From positions 2,046,001 to 2,110,000 of the forward strand of contig NZ_JAGRPV010000001.1 of NCBI RefSeq assembly GCF_030014955.1: DNA of 64,000 nt. The letters run 5' to 3'. The position numbers and the translations under genes were made by a program. This document shows, piece after piece, positions 36,668-45,597 of this stretch (its first letter is position 1; every line of letters starts with the position of its first letter). The stretch comes from Cohnella hashimotonis (lineage in GTDB: Bacteria > Bacillota > Bacilli > Paenibacillales > Paenibacillaceae). The notes under the pieces are model-generated. The model worked only from the letters and a program-made list of their open reading frames with translations. It made no database searches and was not told the origin of the DNA.

Positions 36668-38299
36668 ATGGCGCTGCCGAAGGAATACGTGAATCAGATG
36701 CGCGAGCTGCTTGGCGAGGAAGCCGAGGACTTTCTGGCCAGTTATGCCGAGCCCAAGAAAACGGCGATCAGGCTGAACGGTCTGAAGATCGAATCGACCG
36801 GCTTCGGTGAGAAGGAAGCGGTGGACAAGCCTTCCGCGGGACAGTCGTTCGTTGCGGGCAGAGATCCGGTGCCATGGGCGGCAGGCGCGTATTATACGGA
36901 TAAGACCGAGCGCCCCGGCAAGCATCCTTATTACTACGCAGGCCTCTATTATATTCAAGAGCCGAGCGCGATGCTGCCCGCCGAGCTGCTCGATCCGCAG
37001 CCAGGACAGCGGGTCCTCGATCTGTGCGCGGCCCCGGGCGGCAAGTCGACGCAGCTGGCTGCCAAGCTTCGCGGCACGGGCTTGCTCGTGACGAACGATC
37101 TGGCGACGGAGCGCACGAAAGCGCTGGCTAAAAATATCGAGCGGGCTGGCATCGGCTGCGCAGTCGTCACGAACGAGTCGCCTGCGAAGCTGGCGGCGGC
37201 GTTCGGCGCGACGTTCGACCGGGTGCTCGTGGATGCGCCGTGCTCCGGCGAAGGGATGTTCCGCAAGGACGAGGACATGGTCCGGCAATGGGACGCCGAT
37301 GCGCCGGCCAGATACGCGGCCATGCAAGACGAGATCATGCTGGAGGCGGCCAAAATGGTCGCGCCCGGTGGACGTCTCGCATACTCCACCTGCACGTTTT
37401 CTCCCGTGGAGAACGAGGGGACGATCGCCCGCTTCCTGGCCGCGCATCCGGACTTCGAGATCGTGGCGACGGAATCGCCCGCGGCATGGGGCTTTGCGCC
37501 TGGAAGGCCCGAGTGGCTGACGCCGGAGGAAGCCGCCGCGCTTGGTCCTGACCGAACGGCGCGCTTAGCCGATACGATTAGATTGTGGCCGCATCGCGTG
37601 CGGGGCGAAGGCCATTTTGCCGCGCTGCTCGAACGGGCGGCTCCGTCAGGCATGGCGGTGTCCGGCGCGTCGCCGGAGAGCGAGCCGGCTGGAGCCGCAG
37701 CTGCGGAAAGTCGAAAGGCGGGCGGTAAAACAGGCGGCGCATCGTTCAAGGACCCGAAGCCCGGCAAGCGGACGACGGCGGTTCGACGAGGCGCCGAAGC
37801 TGCCGGACGGGGACGCTCGAAGGGCTTCGACGATCGGACGGGCGGCGAATCCGATACGATCGCGCGATATGAGGCATTTTTACGGGAAAGCCTGCCTGGC
37901 TGGAAACCACCCGGAACGATCCGCATCAAAGGCGATCATGTGTATGCGGTCTCCGAACCGGCAGGAAGCATGCAGGGGCTGCGCCTCGTGCGCGAAGGCT
38001 GGCTGCTCGGCTTGTCGACCAGGCACCGGTTCGAGCCCTCGCAAGCGCTCGCCATGGGGCTCAAGCCGCACCAGGCCGCGCTAAGTCTGCAGCTCGCGGG
38101 CGAATCAGAGGATGCGATCCGGTATTTGAAGGGAGAAACGCTGCAGCCGGAACCGGCGAAAGTAACCGGGTTGAACGGCGAGCCTGCGGACAAGCGGGGC
38201 TGGACGCTGGTCTGTCTGGACGGCTGCCCGCTCGGCTGGGGCCGATGGGACGGAGCGACGCTAAAAAACGAACTGCTGCCGGGCTGGCGGCAGGTGTAG
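36668..38299 (+). CDS. RsmF/RsmB-type rRNA (cytosine-C5) methyltransferase, copy 1
   Basis: 543 residues of the NOL1/NOP2/Sun family. The SAM site is DLCAAPGGKSTQLAAKL. The two catalytic cysteines are in DAPCSGEGMFRK and YSTCTFSPVENEG. The C-terminal third holds a basic, low-complexity linker (about 320-390) and an RsmF-like C-terminal domain ending LDGCPLGWGRWDG. The likely target is a 16S rRNA cytosine. ATG 36668 follows AAGGAGG. The next gene is an rRNA pseudouridine synthase, and a paralogue of this protein lies 2.1 kb beyond on the other strand. Confidence 0.88.
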   Translation: MALPKEYVNQMRELLGEEAEDFLASYAEPKKTAIRLNGLKIESTGFGEKEAVDKPSAGQSFVAGRDPVPWAAGAYYTDKTERPGKHPYYYAGLYYIQEPSAMLPAELLDPQPGQRVLDLCAAPGGKSTQLAAKLRGTGLLVTNDLATERTKALAKNIERAGIGCAVVTNESPAKLAAAFGATFDRVLVDAPCSGEGMFRKDEDMVRQWDADAPARYAAMQDEIMLEAAKMVAPGGRLAYSTCTFSPVENEGTIARFLAAHPDFEIVATESPAAWGFAPGRPEWLTPEEAAALGPDRTARLADTIRLWPHRVRGEGHFAALLERAAPSGMAVSGASPESEPAGAAAAESRKAGGKTGGASFKDPKPGKRTTAVRRGAEAAGRGRSKGFDDRTGGESDTIARYEAFLRESLPGWKPPGTIRIKGDHVYAVSEPAGSMQGLRLVREGWLLGLSTRHRFEPSQALAMGLKPHQAALSLQLAGESEDAIRYLKGETLQPEPAKVTGLNGEPADKRGWTLVCLDGCPLGWGRWDGATLKNELLPGWRQV

Positions 38300-38342
38300 T
38301 TCAATCCTTGACGGAAACGTTGCCGGAATCGAAGGAGAAGCC

Positions 38343-39242
38343 ATGAAAACAAAAATGAGACTGGATAAAATGCTCGGAAATCTCGGGTACGGCACACGAA
38401 GCGGTTTGAAGGCGCTCGTTCGTCAGGGGGCGGTGACCGTGAACGGCGTCCGCGTCAAGGACCCGGGCCTGCAGATCGATCCGCATGCGGACGAGGTCGT
38501 GCTGGAAGGAGAGCGTATCGTCTACCGCGATACGGTGTACGTCATGCTCCACAAGCCGGCCGGCTTCGTGTCCGCGACCGAGGACAATCGCGAACGCACG
38601 GTGCTCGAGCTGCTGCCGGAGGCGCTTCGCGTATTTACGCCTTTTCCGGTCGGACGGCTGGACAAGGACACGGAAGGGCTGCTCTTGCTCACGAACGACG
38701 GCAAGCTGTCCCACGAGCTGCTGTCTCCGCGCAAGCATGTGCCGAAGGTTTACCAGGCGCTCGTAGCGGGTCAAGTCGGCTCGGCGGACATCGCGACATT
38801 CGCTACAGGCGTCACGCTAGACGACGGCTATGTGACGCTACCGGCAGAGCTGCGCGTGCTCGCAAGTCCGAAGCATGAAGCGGACCTGGAGGCCGAAGGC
38901 GCTGCGGGCATCGCGCGGGCGTCGTCTACTTTCACGATGGATCAGGCGTTCGAACGGCTCGACGCGTTCCCCGCGCTGCGTGCGAACCGGACGAGCTGGC
39001 AAGAAGCGGTCGCTGCAGGCGAGCCTCTGAGCTGGATCGAGCTGACGATCGCCGAGGGCAAGTATCATCAGGTCAAACGCATGTTCGAGGCGGTCGGCAA
39101 AAAAGTGCTGTACCTGCGCAGAATCGAGATGGGGCCGCTGCCGCTCGACGAATCGCTGGCGCCGGGCCAGTGGCGGGAATTAACGGAGGACGAGCTCGAG
39201 CGCTTGCGCAGCTACAAGAAAACGGAGGATCCGAAGCAATGA
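38343..39242 (+). CDS. rsuA: RsuA-type 16S rRNA pseudouridine synthase with an insert
   Basis: 299 residues. An S4 domain (MRLDKMLGNLGYGTRSGLKALV, in part) is followed by the catalytic segment GRLDKDTEGLLLLTNDG with its aspartate, and HKPAGFVSATED. KYHQVKRMFEAVGKKV is the standard end. Compared with Bacillus and E. coli relatives (about 230-240 residues), there is an extra stretch of roughly 45-50 residues at about 179-225, between LPAELRVL and WIELTIAEGKYHQ. Its TGA overlaps the ATG of the downstream HAD gene. Confidence 0.9.
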   Translation: MKTKMRLDKMLGNLGYGTRSGLKALVRQGAVTVNGVRVKDPGLQIDPHADEVVLEGERIVYRDTVYVMLHKPAGFVSATEDNRERTVLELLPEALRVFTPFPVGRLDKDTEGLLLLTNDGKLSHELLSPRKHVPKVYQALVAGQVGSADIATFATGVTLDDGYVTLPAELRVLASPKHEADLEAEGAAGIARASSTFTMDQAFERLDAFPALRANRTSWQEAVAAGEPLSWIELTIAEGKYHQVKRMFEAVGKKVLYLRRIEMGPLPLDESLAPGQWRELTEDELERLRSYKKTEDPKQ

Positions 39243-40048
39243 AATACAAGCTGATCGCGCTGGATGTCGACGGCACGCTGATTAACGACGACCATGAGCT
39301 GACGCCGAGAGTGAAGCAGGCGGTAACCGCGGCTGCAGCGGCAGGCTCGGAGATCGTCCTTTGCACGGGCAGGGGCTCGGCGAGCGCGCTGTCGGTGCTG
39401 GCGCAGCTCGGGTTGTCCGGGACGGTCATCACCCACAACGGCGCCTCGATCGTGGACGGCGAGTCGCGTGAAATTTTGCAGGAATCTCCAATCGGTGCGG
39501 ACGAGATAGACCGCTATTTGGCGCTGTGCAGAGAGCGCGGCATTCACTTTGATCTAAATACGGCGTTCGACATCTACGTGGAGCAATTAAACGACCAGAC
39601 AGCTTCTATGTACGCACGCATGCTGTCCGAGCCGATCTTGAGATCGCGCGAGGATCGGTATCCGGAACGGACCGTCAAAATATCGCTTTTCGCCCCCAAG
39701 GAAGACCTGGACGAGCTGGAGGGACATTGGCAGGAATGGCAGCACGAGCTGCAGACGATCCGGAGCGGAGACTACTTTATCGATCTCCAGCACAGGGAAG
39801 CTTCCAAAGGAACGGCGCTTAAGCAGTGGGCGGAAAAAAGGGGAATTCCGCGCGAACAGGTGCTGGCGATCGGCAATTATTTCAACGATGTCGGCATGCT
39901 GGAGTATGCGGGATATGGCGTGGCCATGGACAATTCCCCGCCCGAGGTCAAAGCCGTCGCGGACGCGGTGACGGCCTCGAATAACGAGGACGGCGTCGCG
40001 CTGGTGCTCGAAGCCTGTCTGGCAGGCGTATCGACGATATCGCGGTAA
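39239..40048 (+). CDS. HAD-IIB family (Cof-type) phosphatase
   Basis: 269 residues. Motif I is LDVDGTLINDDHELTP, where the aspartates are the nucleophile and acid. Motif III lysine lies around EASKGTALKQW, and motif IV is IGNYFNDVGMLEYAG. Such enzymes dephosphorylate sugar phosphates, FMN or pyridoxal phosphate; the substrate is not evident. The ATG overlaps the rsuA stop (ATGA), so translation is coupled, and a strong terminator follows. Confidence 0.92.
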   Translation: MKYKLIALDVDGTLINDDHELTPRVKQAVTAAAAAGSEIVLCTGRGSASALSVLAQLGLSGTVITHNGASIVDGESREILQESPIGADEIDRYLALCRERGIHFDLNTAFDIYVEQLNDQTASMYARMLSEPILRSREDRYPERTVKISLFAPKEDLDELEGHWQEWQHELQTIRSGDYFIDLQHREASKGTALKQWAEKRGIPREQVLAIGNYFNDVGMLEYAGYGVAMDNSPPEVKAVADAVTASNNEDGVALVLEACLAGVSTISR

Positions 40049-40064
40049 AGCCGCGAAAAAAGTG

Positions 40065-40092
40065 AAAAAGCCGGCCCGAGGGCCGGCTTTTT
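40065..40092. terminator. Terminator between the HAD gene and yjcZ
   Basis: AAAAAGCCGGCC...GGCCGGCTTTTT is a perfect inverted repeat (12 bp) with a 4-base loop, flanked by A- and T-runs. It can act on both strands. Confidence 0.9.
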
Positions 40093-40114
40093 GGCTTGCG
40101 AAAGGATTTTAAGA

Positions 40115-40210
40115 TCAGTAGAAGCCTGCACGAAGGATAATGACGAGCAGAATGAAGAGCACCAGAACGAACGCAGCGGACGAACCGTAGCCACCTGCAA
40201 CACCGGACAT
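40115..40210 (-). CDS. yjcZ: YjcZ-family sporulation peptide (31 residues)
   Basis: The reading frame gives MSGVAGGYGSSAAFVLVLFI, then LLVIILRAGFY, closely matching the YjcZ family (Gly/Ala start, one hydrophobic helix, an aromatic end). These tiny peptides are made late in sporulation. AAAGGAGG lies 8 bases before the ATG. A minus-strand CATACTATA at 40307-40299 resembles a sigma-K/E -10, but I see no matching -35. It sits alone between two terminator/gene boundaries and is far below usual gene-calling length. Confidence 0.85.
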   Translation of the reverse strand: MSGVAGGYGSSAAFVLVLFILLVIILRAGFY

Positions 40211-40384
40211 GCGAATTCCTCCTTTGTCATTCAATCGGGGGCTCCGAGGGGGCGGCGGGAACCTCGTTCCCTTTGCCGCGTTGCCGCTCGGAATAATGTA
40301 TAGTATGACAAAGTGCCGTAGCGGATTGGACAGATGCCCGGATCGCCTTCAATTTGGGCGCGGACCGTTAATGGCGCAGGCGTC

Positions 40385-41767
40385 TTAATTCGTCCTCAGA
40401 CCTTTGGGATAATGATTCTTCAGTTGACCGCCGCTGGCCTTGAACCAGCCCAGCGGATAGCCGTCCGCGCAGAGAAGCCCCCATCCCAGGGCGGGCGTGC
40501 CGCGGTCGTCGAACAGCGCTTCGCCGCGCAAATAGGCCACGATCGCTTCGCTGCGTGCCGGATAATCGCGAATCAGCGCGGCTTGGTCCGCGCGGACGGC
40601 ATGCGCCAGCGCATGGGCAGGCTCGAATCTGCCTTTTTTGATGTCGCCGAGATGCAAGCCGGGACGATGGGTCCGCAGTCCGCCGAGAGATTCAACCGGA
40701 AGCGGGGACCCTTCGGGCTGCGGGTACCAATACAGCGACTCGCCGAACAGAAGCGGTACGCCCGCGGCCGGCAGCGCATATCCCGGCAGCGACAACGCGG
40801 CGAACGCTTCATACAGCTTGAACGCGGAGAGAGCGCCGCCAGCGTCGGCTCGCGGAGCCTTCGCGCTTTTTGCGCGTCCCTTGTCCGGCCGGCCGGAACC
40901 ATCCTCCGTTGCAGCCTCCTTCTCCAGCACGGCTGCGAAGTGTCCTTCGCCTTCGCCGCGCTGCGGCCACATGCGCTTCGTAGAGACGAGCCTGAATGCC
41001 GGATGTCCGGCCAAAAACCAGGCGATCGTCTCCTCGTTCTCCTCGCGGTTGAACGTGCAAGTGGAGTAGACGAGCCTTCCGCCAGGCTTCAGCATCGCGG
41101 CTGCGTCAGGCAGGATGTCCCGCTGCCGCGCCGCGCACATGGCCACCGCTTCCGTCGACCACTCCGCGCAGGCCTCGGGCTCCTTGCGGAACATACCTTC
41201 GCCGGAGCACGGCGCGTCGAGCATGATCTTGTCGAAGGCCTCGGGCAGACGCGCCGCCAGTTCGCCAGGCGCAGCCTGCACGACGACGGCGTTCGCGATG
41301 CCGAGCCGCTCGACGTTCTCGGAGAGAATGCGCGCCCGGCCCGGATGGATCTCGTTGGCGACGAGCAGACCTTCGCCCTGCAGCATGGCGGAGATCTGCG
41401 TCGTCTTGCCGCCCGGCGCCGCGGCCAGGTCCAGCACGATGTCGCCGGGCTGCGGGTCGAGCAGCTCTGCGGCGATCATGGCGCTCGGCTCCTGAATATA
41501 ATAGAGGCCGGCATGGTGGTACGGATGCTTGCCGGGCCGGGTCGTGCCGTCGTAGGTGAAGCCCGTACCGCACCAAGGAACGGGGACGAGCCCGAATTCG
41601 GCCGCAAGCGATCGCAAAGCCGGGTTGTCGTCCGCCTCGGAGAGCTTGAGCGTATGGAGGCGGAGCCCGTAGGAACGCGGGGCCTCCATGCTCCGCAGGA
41701 ACGCGCCGGTCTCCTCGCCCAATTGGGCGGCGATTCGTTCGACAAAGGTTGAAGGCAGAGCTGGCAT
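40385..41767 (-). CDS. RsmF/RsmB-type rRNA (cytosine-C5) methyltransferase, copy 2
   Basis: 460 residues, a paralogue of the protein at 36668. It has LDLAAAPGGKTTQISAM for SAM binding, and both catalytic cysteines in DAPCSGEGMFRKEP and YSTCTFNREENEE. The C-terminal RsmF-like domain ends DGYPLGWFKASGG. The two share overall layout, though the linker here is shorter (about 310-330). ATG 41767 is preceded by a GGAGT-type site (TAAGGAGTCC). The diguanylate cyclase gene lies 14 bases upstream on the same strand, so it is likely co-transcribed. Confidence 0.88.
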   Translation of the reverse strand: MPALPSTFVERIAAQLGEETGAFLRSMEAPRSYGLRLHTLKLSEADDNPALRSLAAEFGLVPVPWCGTGFTYDGTTRPGKHPYHHAGLYYIQEPSAMIAAELLDPQPGDIVLDLAAAPGGKTTQISAMLQGEGLLVANEIHPGRARILSENVERLGIANAVVVQAAPGELAARLPEAFDKIMLDAPCSGEGMFRKEPEACAEWSTEAVAMCAARQRDILPDAAAMLKPGGRLVYSTCTFNREENEETIAWFLAGHPAFRLVSTKRMWPQRGEGEGHFAAVLEKEAATEDGSGRPDKGRAKSAKAPRADAGGALSAFKLYEAFAALSLPGYALPAAGVPLLFGESLYWYPQPEGSPLPVESLGGLRTHRPGLHLGDIKKGRFEPAHALAHAVRADQAALIRDYPARSEAIVAYLRGEALFDDRGTPALGWGLLCADGYPLGWFKASGGQLKNHYPKGLRTN

Positions 41768-41781
41768 GATGAATGGACTCC

Positions 41782-42945
41782 TTACAGTTGATCGTATAAA
41801 GTTACGCGATTTTTACCCGAACGCTTGGAGCGGTACATCGCTTCGTCCGCATTTTTCATGAGCTGCTCGGCCCTGACGCCCGGCTGCGACAGCGCGCACC
41901 CGACGCTTACGGTCACGATCGTCTCCTTGGCGATGCGGTTCCGAATGCGCTCGGCGACGGCGGGAGCGTCCGGCGCGGCCGATTGGACGAAGGCCACCAG
42001 TTCCTCGCCGCCATAACGGCCCGCAAGCCCGATGCCTTCCGTCTCCTCGCGGAGAATGGCGGCCGCCTGCTTCAGTACGGTATCGGCCGCCTGGTGCCCC
42101 TTGGTATCGTTCAGCTTCTTGAAATCGTCGATATCGCAAAATATCGCGCCGACAGCCCCTTGGCCCGCATGCTCCAGCGACTTCTCCAGACGGGCGGTAA
42201 AGAAGCGCCGGTTGTACAAGTCGGTCAAGCCGTCCGTAATGGAGGACCGGTATGCGGTCTGCATCAGCTCGACGACTCGCTCGAAAAGAATCATAAACAG
42301 GACGATATAATAGAATACGGGCAAAATGGCTGCCAACAGATCGAGAACGGGCGATTCAACGGCAAAATCACGTGTCAGAAACGCAGCGAGCTGGCCGAAA
42401 AAAGCGAAGAAAAGACTGACGGCATAACGCGTGCGCTGTCTGAGATGAGGCGCGAACATCACCGCGAAAAGGCCGGACAGCAGGAGCACGTAGCCGTCCT
42501 CGAGCGCGAGTAGCAGGTCCGTCCGGTTCTCGGATCCCCCAGCAAGCCCCGAGGGAGGCTCTCCCGTCGCCGAAAGCAGATTGCATACCGCGATCGTGAC
42601 GCCGACGGCGAGCAAGCCGTAAAACCAGGCTCGCGTGCGCGCACGCTTCCTGTAGTATAATTCGAAGAAGGCGAAGTTAAGCGCGACGAAGGCGGCGATG
42701 TAAAGGATGCCGCCAAGCCGGGGAACCGACCGCCCCTCCACTAGGTTCAAGCCGTCGGCGAGCGCCAGCCCATGATAGACGGCGAGCAGGGACAGCGCGA
42801 GCAGAAGCAGCCGAAAGGCGCTGCTGCGATTGCCGGCGATCAGCCGGTAGGCCATAAACATCATGAGGCCGATGATCACGGCGGATGCGGCTGAGGAGGA
42901 AGCGAACAGCAGCTCGCGATTGTTCCAGAAGTCTTGAACGTCCAT
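41782..42945 (-). CDS. Membrane diguanylate cyclase (GGDEF)
   Basis: 387 residues. Seven hydrophobic segments fill about 15-225, followed by a GGDEF domain (about 235-385) starting DGLTDLYNRRFF. The catalytic motif reads YGGEEL, which is active in this family, and CDIDDFKKLND carries the metal Asp and GTP-binding Asn. No RxxD inhibitory site lies five residues before the motif, so product inhibition at that site is not expected. ATG 42945 follows AAGGGGATACGC. It reads into the rsmF-like gene 14 bases beyond. Confidence 0.9.
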   Translation of the reverse strand: MDVQDFWNNRELLFASSSAASAVIIGLMMFMAYRLIAGNRSSAFRLLLLALSLLAVYHGLALADGLNLVEGRSVPRLGGILYIAAFVALNFAFFELYYRKRARTRAWFYGLLAVGVTIAVCNLLSATGEPPSGLAGGSENRTDLLLALEDGYVLLLSGLFAVMFAPHLRQRTRYAVSLFFAFFGQLAAFLTRDFAVESPVLDLLAAILPVFYYIVLFMILFERVVELMQTAYRSSITDGLTDLYNRRFFTARLEKSLEHAGQGAVGAIFCDIDDFKKLNDTKGHQAADTVLKQAAAILREETEGIGLAGRYGGEELVAFVQSAAPDAPAVAERIRNRIAKETIVTVSVGCALSQPGVRAEQLMKNADEAMYRSKRSGKNRVTLYDQL

Positions 42946-43027
42946 GCGTATCCCCTTGCGTCCGGTCCTGGAATCCGCAATTCGGCAGGCGATACGTCGA
43001 CTTCGGGTCGCCCGCGCCTGCCCTCGC

Positions 43028-43056
43028 TTGCAGAAACATATGTTCCACTATATCAT
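43028..43056 (+). promoter_or_regulatory. Possible promoter of the GT4 gene
   Basis: TTGCAG (43028-43033), a 17-base spacer and TATCAT (43051-43056), about 40 bases before the ribosome binding site AAGGAGG. Confidence 0.45.
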
Positions 43057-43101
43057 AATTTAGACAATACGAGATAGTAGGGCTATAAGGAGGAATCGCC
43101 G

Positions 43102-44244
43102 ATGAATATTTTACAGGCGCTGTTTTTCCCCCCGGAGCAACCGGGCGGCGTATCTTCCATGGTGCCTTATATCGGAGAGCGTTTCCGCAAGATCGGATGG
43201 GAAATAGAGCTGTTCTCGATTCCGAAGCGAATCCGGAACAAGGGGCAGGAACCGTTTGAATTCGATACGTTCGATTGGCGCCTTTATGCGGGCAACCCGG
43301 TCGTGGACAAATATATGCAGACGCTAAAGGATTACGTATGGTGGACGAAGCTGCGGCTGAAAAGCGGCTATGACTTGATCCATGCCCATCATCCCGTCGC
43401 GGCGCTCGCGCTGCGGAAGATTTACCCCGACACGCCGCTCGTCATGACCGTCCACTCCAGCTTCGAGCGGGAGTTGATTCTGAACGGACGCATCGCGGCG
43501 GACGGACCCGAGCACCGGTTCCTGACATCGCTATACGGCGAGCTCGAGGCCAAGACGGACAAAATGCTGACGGTGTCTCATTCGTTCGCCGGCTATATGG
43601 GCGCATATATGAAAAGTCCCGAGCGTATCGGCGTCATCCCGAACGGGTACGACGAGCGGCGCTTCAAGCCGATCTCCCACGACAACGAGGTTGCCCAGAT
43701 CGTCACGGTCTGCCGCCTCGTCCCGGCGAAGGGCATCGACCTGCTCATCAAAGCCTGTGCCGAGCTGCGCAAAAGGGACCGCAAGTTCGTGCTGCATATT
43801 ATCGGAGACGGCCCGATCCGTCCCGAGCTGGAGAGCCTGGCGCAGGCGCAGGGCATATACGACGACACGATTTTTTACGGTTACATGCTTCACCCCGAGG
43901 AAATGCTGCCGTTTTTCGATATTTTCGTGCTCCCGTCGCGCGCCGAAGCTTTCGGCTCCGTGTTCGCCGAGGCTGCGCTCTGCCTGCTTTCCCTGATCGG
44001 CACCGACGTCGGCGGCATCGCCGAACAGATCGAAGACGGCGTCAACGGCCTGCTCGTCCCGGGAGAGGACCCGCAGGCGCTTGCGGACGCCATCGACAAG
44101 TTTATACTCGATCCGCACTATCGCTACGAGCTGGCGCGCGCCGCCTGGAATAAGGCCAAAAAGACGTATTCGCTGAGCCGCGTCATCCAGGAGCTGAAAA
44201 AAATTTATATCGATCTCGGTCCGCCGGTCGAAGAGACGACCTGA
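43102..44244 (+). CDS. GT4-family glycosyltransferase
   Basis: 380 residues of a GT-B retaining glycosyltransferase. The N-terminal domain opens with NILQALFFPPEQPGGVSSMV, a glycine-rich acceptor loop. The C-terminal donor domain has VCRLVPAKGIDLLI, IGDGPIRPELE and the EAFGSVFAEAAL/DVGGIAEQIEDGVNGLL (E-x7-E-type) motif. It makes a surface polysaccharide, glycolipid or similar product. The acceptor cannot be read. ATG 43102 follows AAGGAGGAA. It precedes yhaO by 42 bases but the two need not be functionally linked. Confidence 0.9.
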   Translation: MNILQALFFPPEQPGGVSSMVPYIGERFRKIGWEIELFSIPKRIRNKGQEPFEFDTFDWRLYAGNPVVDKYMQTLKDYVWWTKLRLKSGYDLIHAHHPVAALALRKIYPDTPLVMTVHSSFERELILNGRIAADGPEHRFLTSLYGELEAKTDKMLTVSHSFAGYMGAYMKSPERIGVIPNGYDERRFKPISHDNEVAQIVTVCRLVPAKGIDLLIKACAELRKRDRKFVLHIIGDGPIRPELESLAQAQGIYDDTIFYGYMLHPEEMLPFFDIFVLPSRAEAFGSVFAEAALCLLSLIGTDVGGIAEQIEDGVNGLLVPGEDPQALADAIDKFILDPHYRYELARAAWNKAKKTYSLSRVIQELKKIYIDLGPPVEETT

Positions 44245-44286
44245 GGCGTCTGGAACCGATAACCATCTTGAATCGGAGTTGAGAGG

Positions 44287-45567
44287 ATGCAGCCGTCATT
44301 TCGGTTCATGCATGCCGCCGACCTTCACTTGGACAGTCCGTTCCGCGGACTGTCCAAAGTTCCTTCTGCGGTCCGCGAGCGGCTTAGAGATTCGACTTTA
44401 AAAGCGCTCGACAAGCTTGTCGAAACGGTGCTGCGGGAAGAGCTGGACTTCCTGGTGCTGTCGGGCGATCTGTACGATGCGGCAGACCGGTCGCTTCGCG
44501 CGCAGCTGCGCATGCAGAAGGCGATGGGCAGGCTTGCGGAGGCGGGCGTGCAGGTATTTGTCGTGCATGGCAATCACGATCCGTCCGGCGGCAGGTCCGC
44601 GCGGCTCGATTGGCCCGCGTCCGTGCACGTATTCGGAACGGAGGAGGTCGGCTGTCAGCCGGCCTATACGCGCAGAGGAGAACTGGCGGCGCATGTGTAC
44701 GGCATTTCGTATATGGAGTCGGCTGTCAAGGACAATCTGGCCCTGCGCTACCGGGTGCGCGAAGGCGCTCCCTTTCACCTCGCCGTGCTCCACGGCAACA
44801 TCGACGGCCTGGAAGGGCACGACAATTACGCGCCCTGCAGGCTCGCGGAGCTGGCGGCATCCGGCTTCGACTACTGGGCGTTCGGCCATATTCACGACCG
44901 GCGCGTGCTGCATGAATACCCGCATGTCGTCTATCCGGGCAATATCCAGGGGCGAAGCATCCGGGAAACGGGTCCGAAAGGCGCCTATCGCGTCGACGTA
45001 TCGGAGCAGGGACGTATCGAGCTGGCGTTTCGCGAGCTGTCGGAAGTCAGATGGCTCGTCAGCGAGGTGCGGATCGGCGAAGAGGACGGCGAGCAGACGC
45101 TTCAGGACAGGCTGCTTGAAGCAGCCGAAGACGCGCGTCGCGAAGCCGAAGGCAGACCTCTGGTGCTTCGCCTGCGGCTCACGGGCAGCGGGGCGCTGCT
45201 TGAGCGCCTGCTGCGGGACGGCGAGGCGGAGGAGTGGGCCGCCGAGCTGAGGAACTGGCTGGGGGAGCCCGACGAGCGGGACGATTGGGTCTGGGTCGAG
45301 CGGATCGCGGTCGAGTCCGGCGGCGATTCGCGAGCGAAGGATATGGCGTCGGAGGACGGGTTTTTGGGCGAGCTGCTGCGGCTCTCCGCGGCGACCGCGT
45401 CCGATCCGGCGGCCTCGCGGACGCTGCTGCGCGAAGCGGCCGAGCCGCTGCGGCATCATCCCAAGCTGCGGCAATGGCTGGACGGGCGCGACGACGGGCA
45501 GCGGGCCGAGCTGATCTCGCGCGCGGGCGAGCTTGCGGCGGCGCTGCTTCGCGATAGCGGCGAATGA
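44287..45567 (+). CDS. yhaO: SbcD-like DNA repair nuclease (YhaO)
   Basis: 426 residues. The metallophosphoesterase core has MHAADLHLDSPF (Asp-x-His), LSGDLYDAAD, HGNHDPSGG, LHGNIDG and FGHIHDRRV, all metal ligands of the Mre11/SbcD type. The C-terminal part (about 250-426) is a helical capping region rich in Glu/Arg. It is the nuclease partner of the ATPase YhaN, coded 247 bases downstream. ATG 44287 follows GGAG. In Bacillus the two genes lie tightly together; here a tandem repeat separates them. Confidence 0.92.
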   Translation: MQPSFRFMHAADLHLDSPFRGLSKVPSAVRERLRDSTLKALDKLVETVLREELDFLVLSGDLYDAADRSLRAQLRMQKAMGRLAEAGVQVFVVHGNHDPSGGRSARLDWPASVHVFGTEEVGCQPAYTRRGELAAHVYGISYMESAVKDNLALRYRVREGAPFHLAVLHGNIDGLEGHDNYAPCRLAELAASGFDYWAFGHIHDRRVLHEYPHVVYPGNIQGRSIRETGPKGAYRVDVSEQGRIELAFRELSEVRWLVSEVRIGEEDGEQTLQDRLLEAAEDARREAEGRPLVLRLRLTGSGALLERLLRDGEAEEWAAELRNWLGEPDERDDWVWVERIAVESGGDSRAKDMASEDGFLGELLRLSAATASDPAASRTLLREAAEPLRHHPKLRQWLDGRDDGQRAELISRAGELAAALLRDSGE

Positions 45568-45597
45568 GGCATGCGCAAGGACAACAAGGCGCTGCAG

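Noticed and set aside
40334..41752. Plus-strand open frame of 472 codons across the second RsmF-type gene
   Set aside because: Shadow frame; the catalytic cysteine motifs are on the minus strand.
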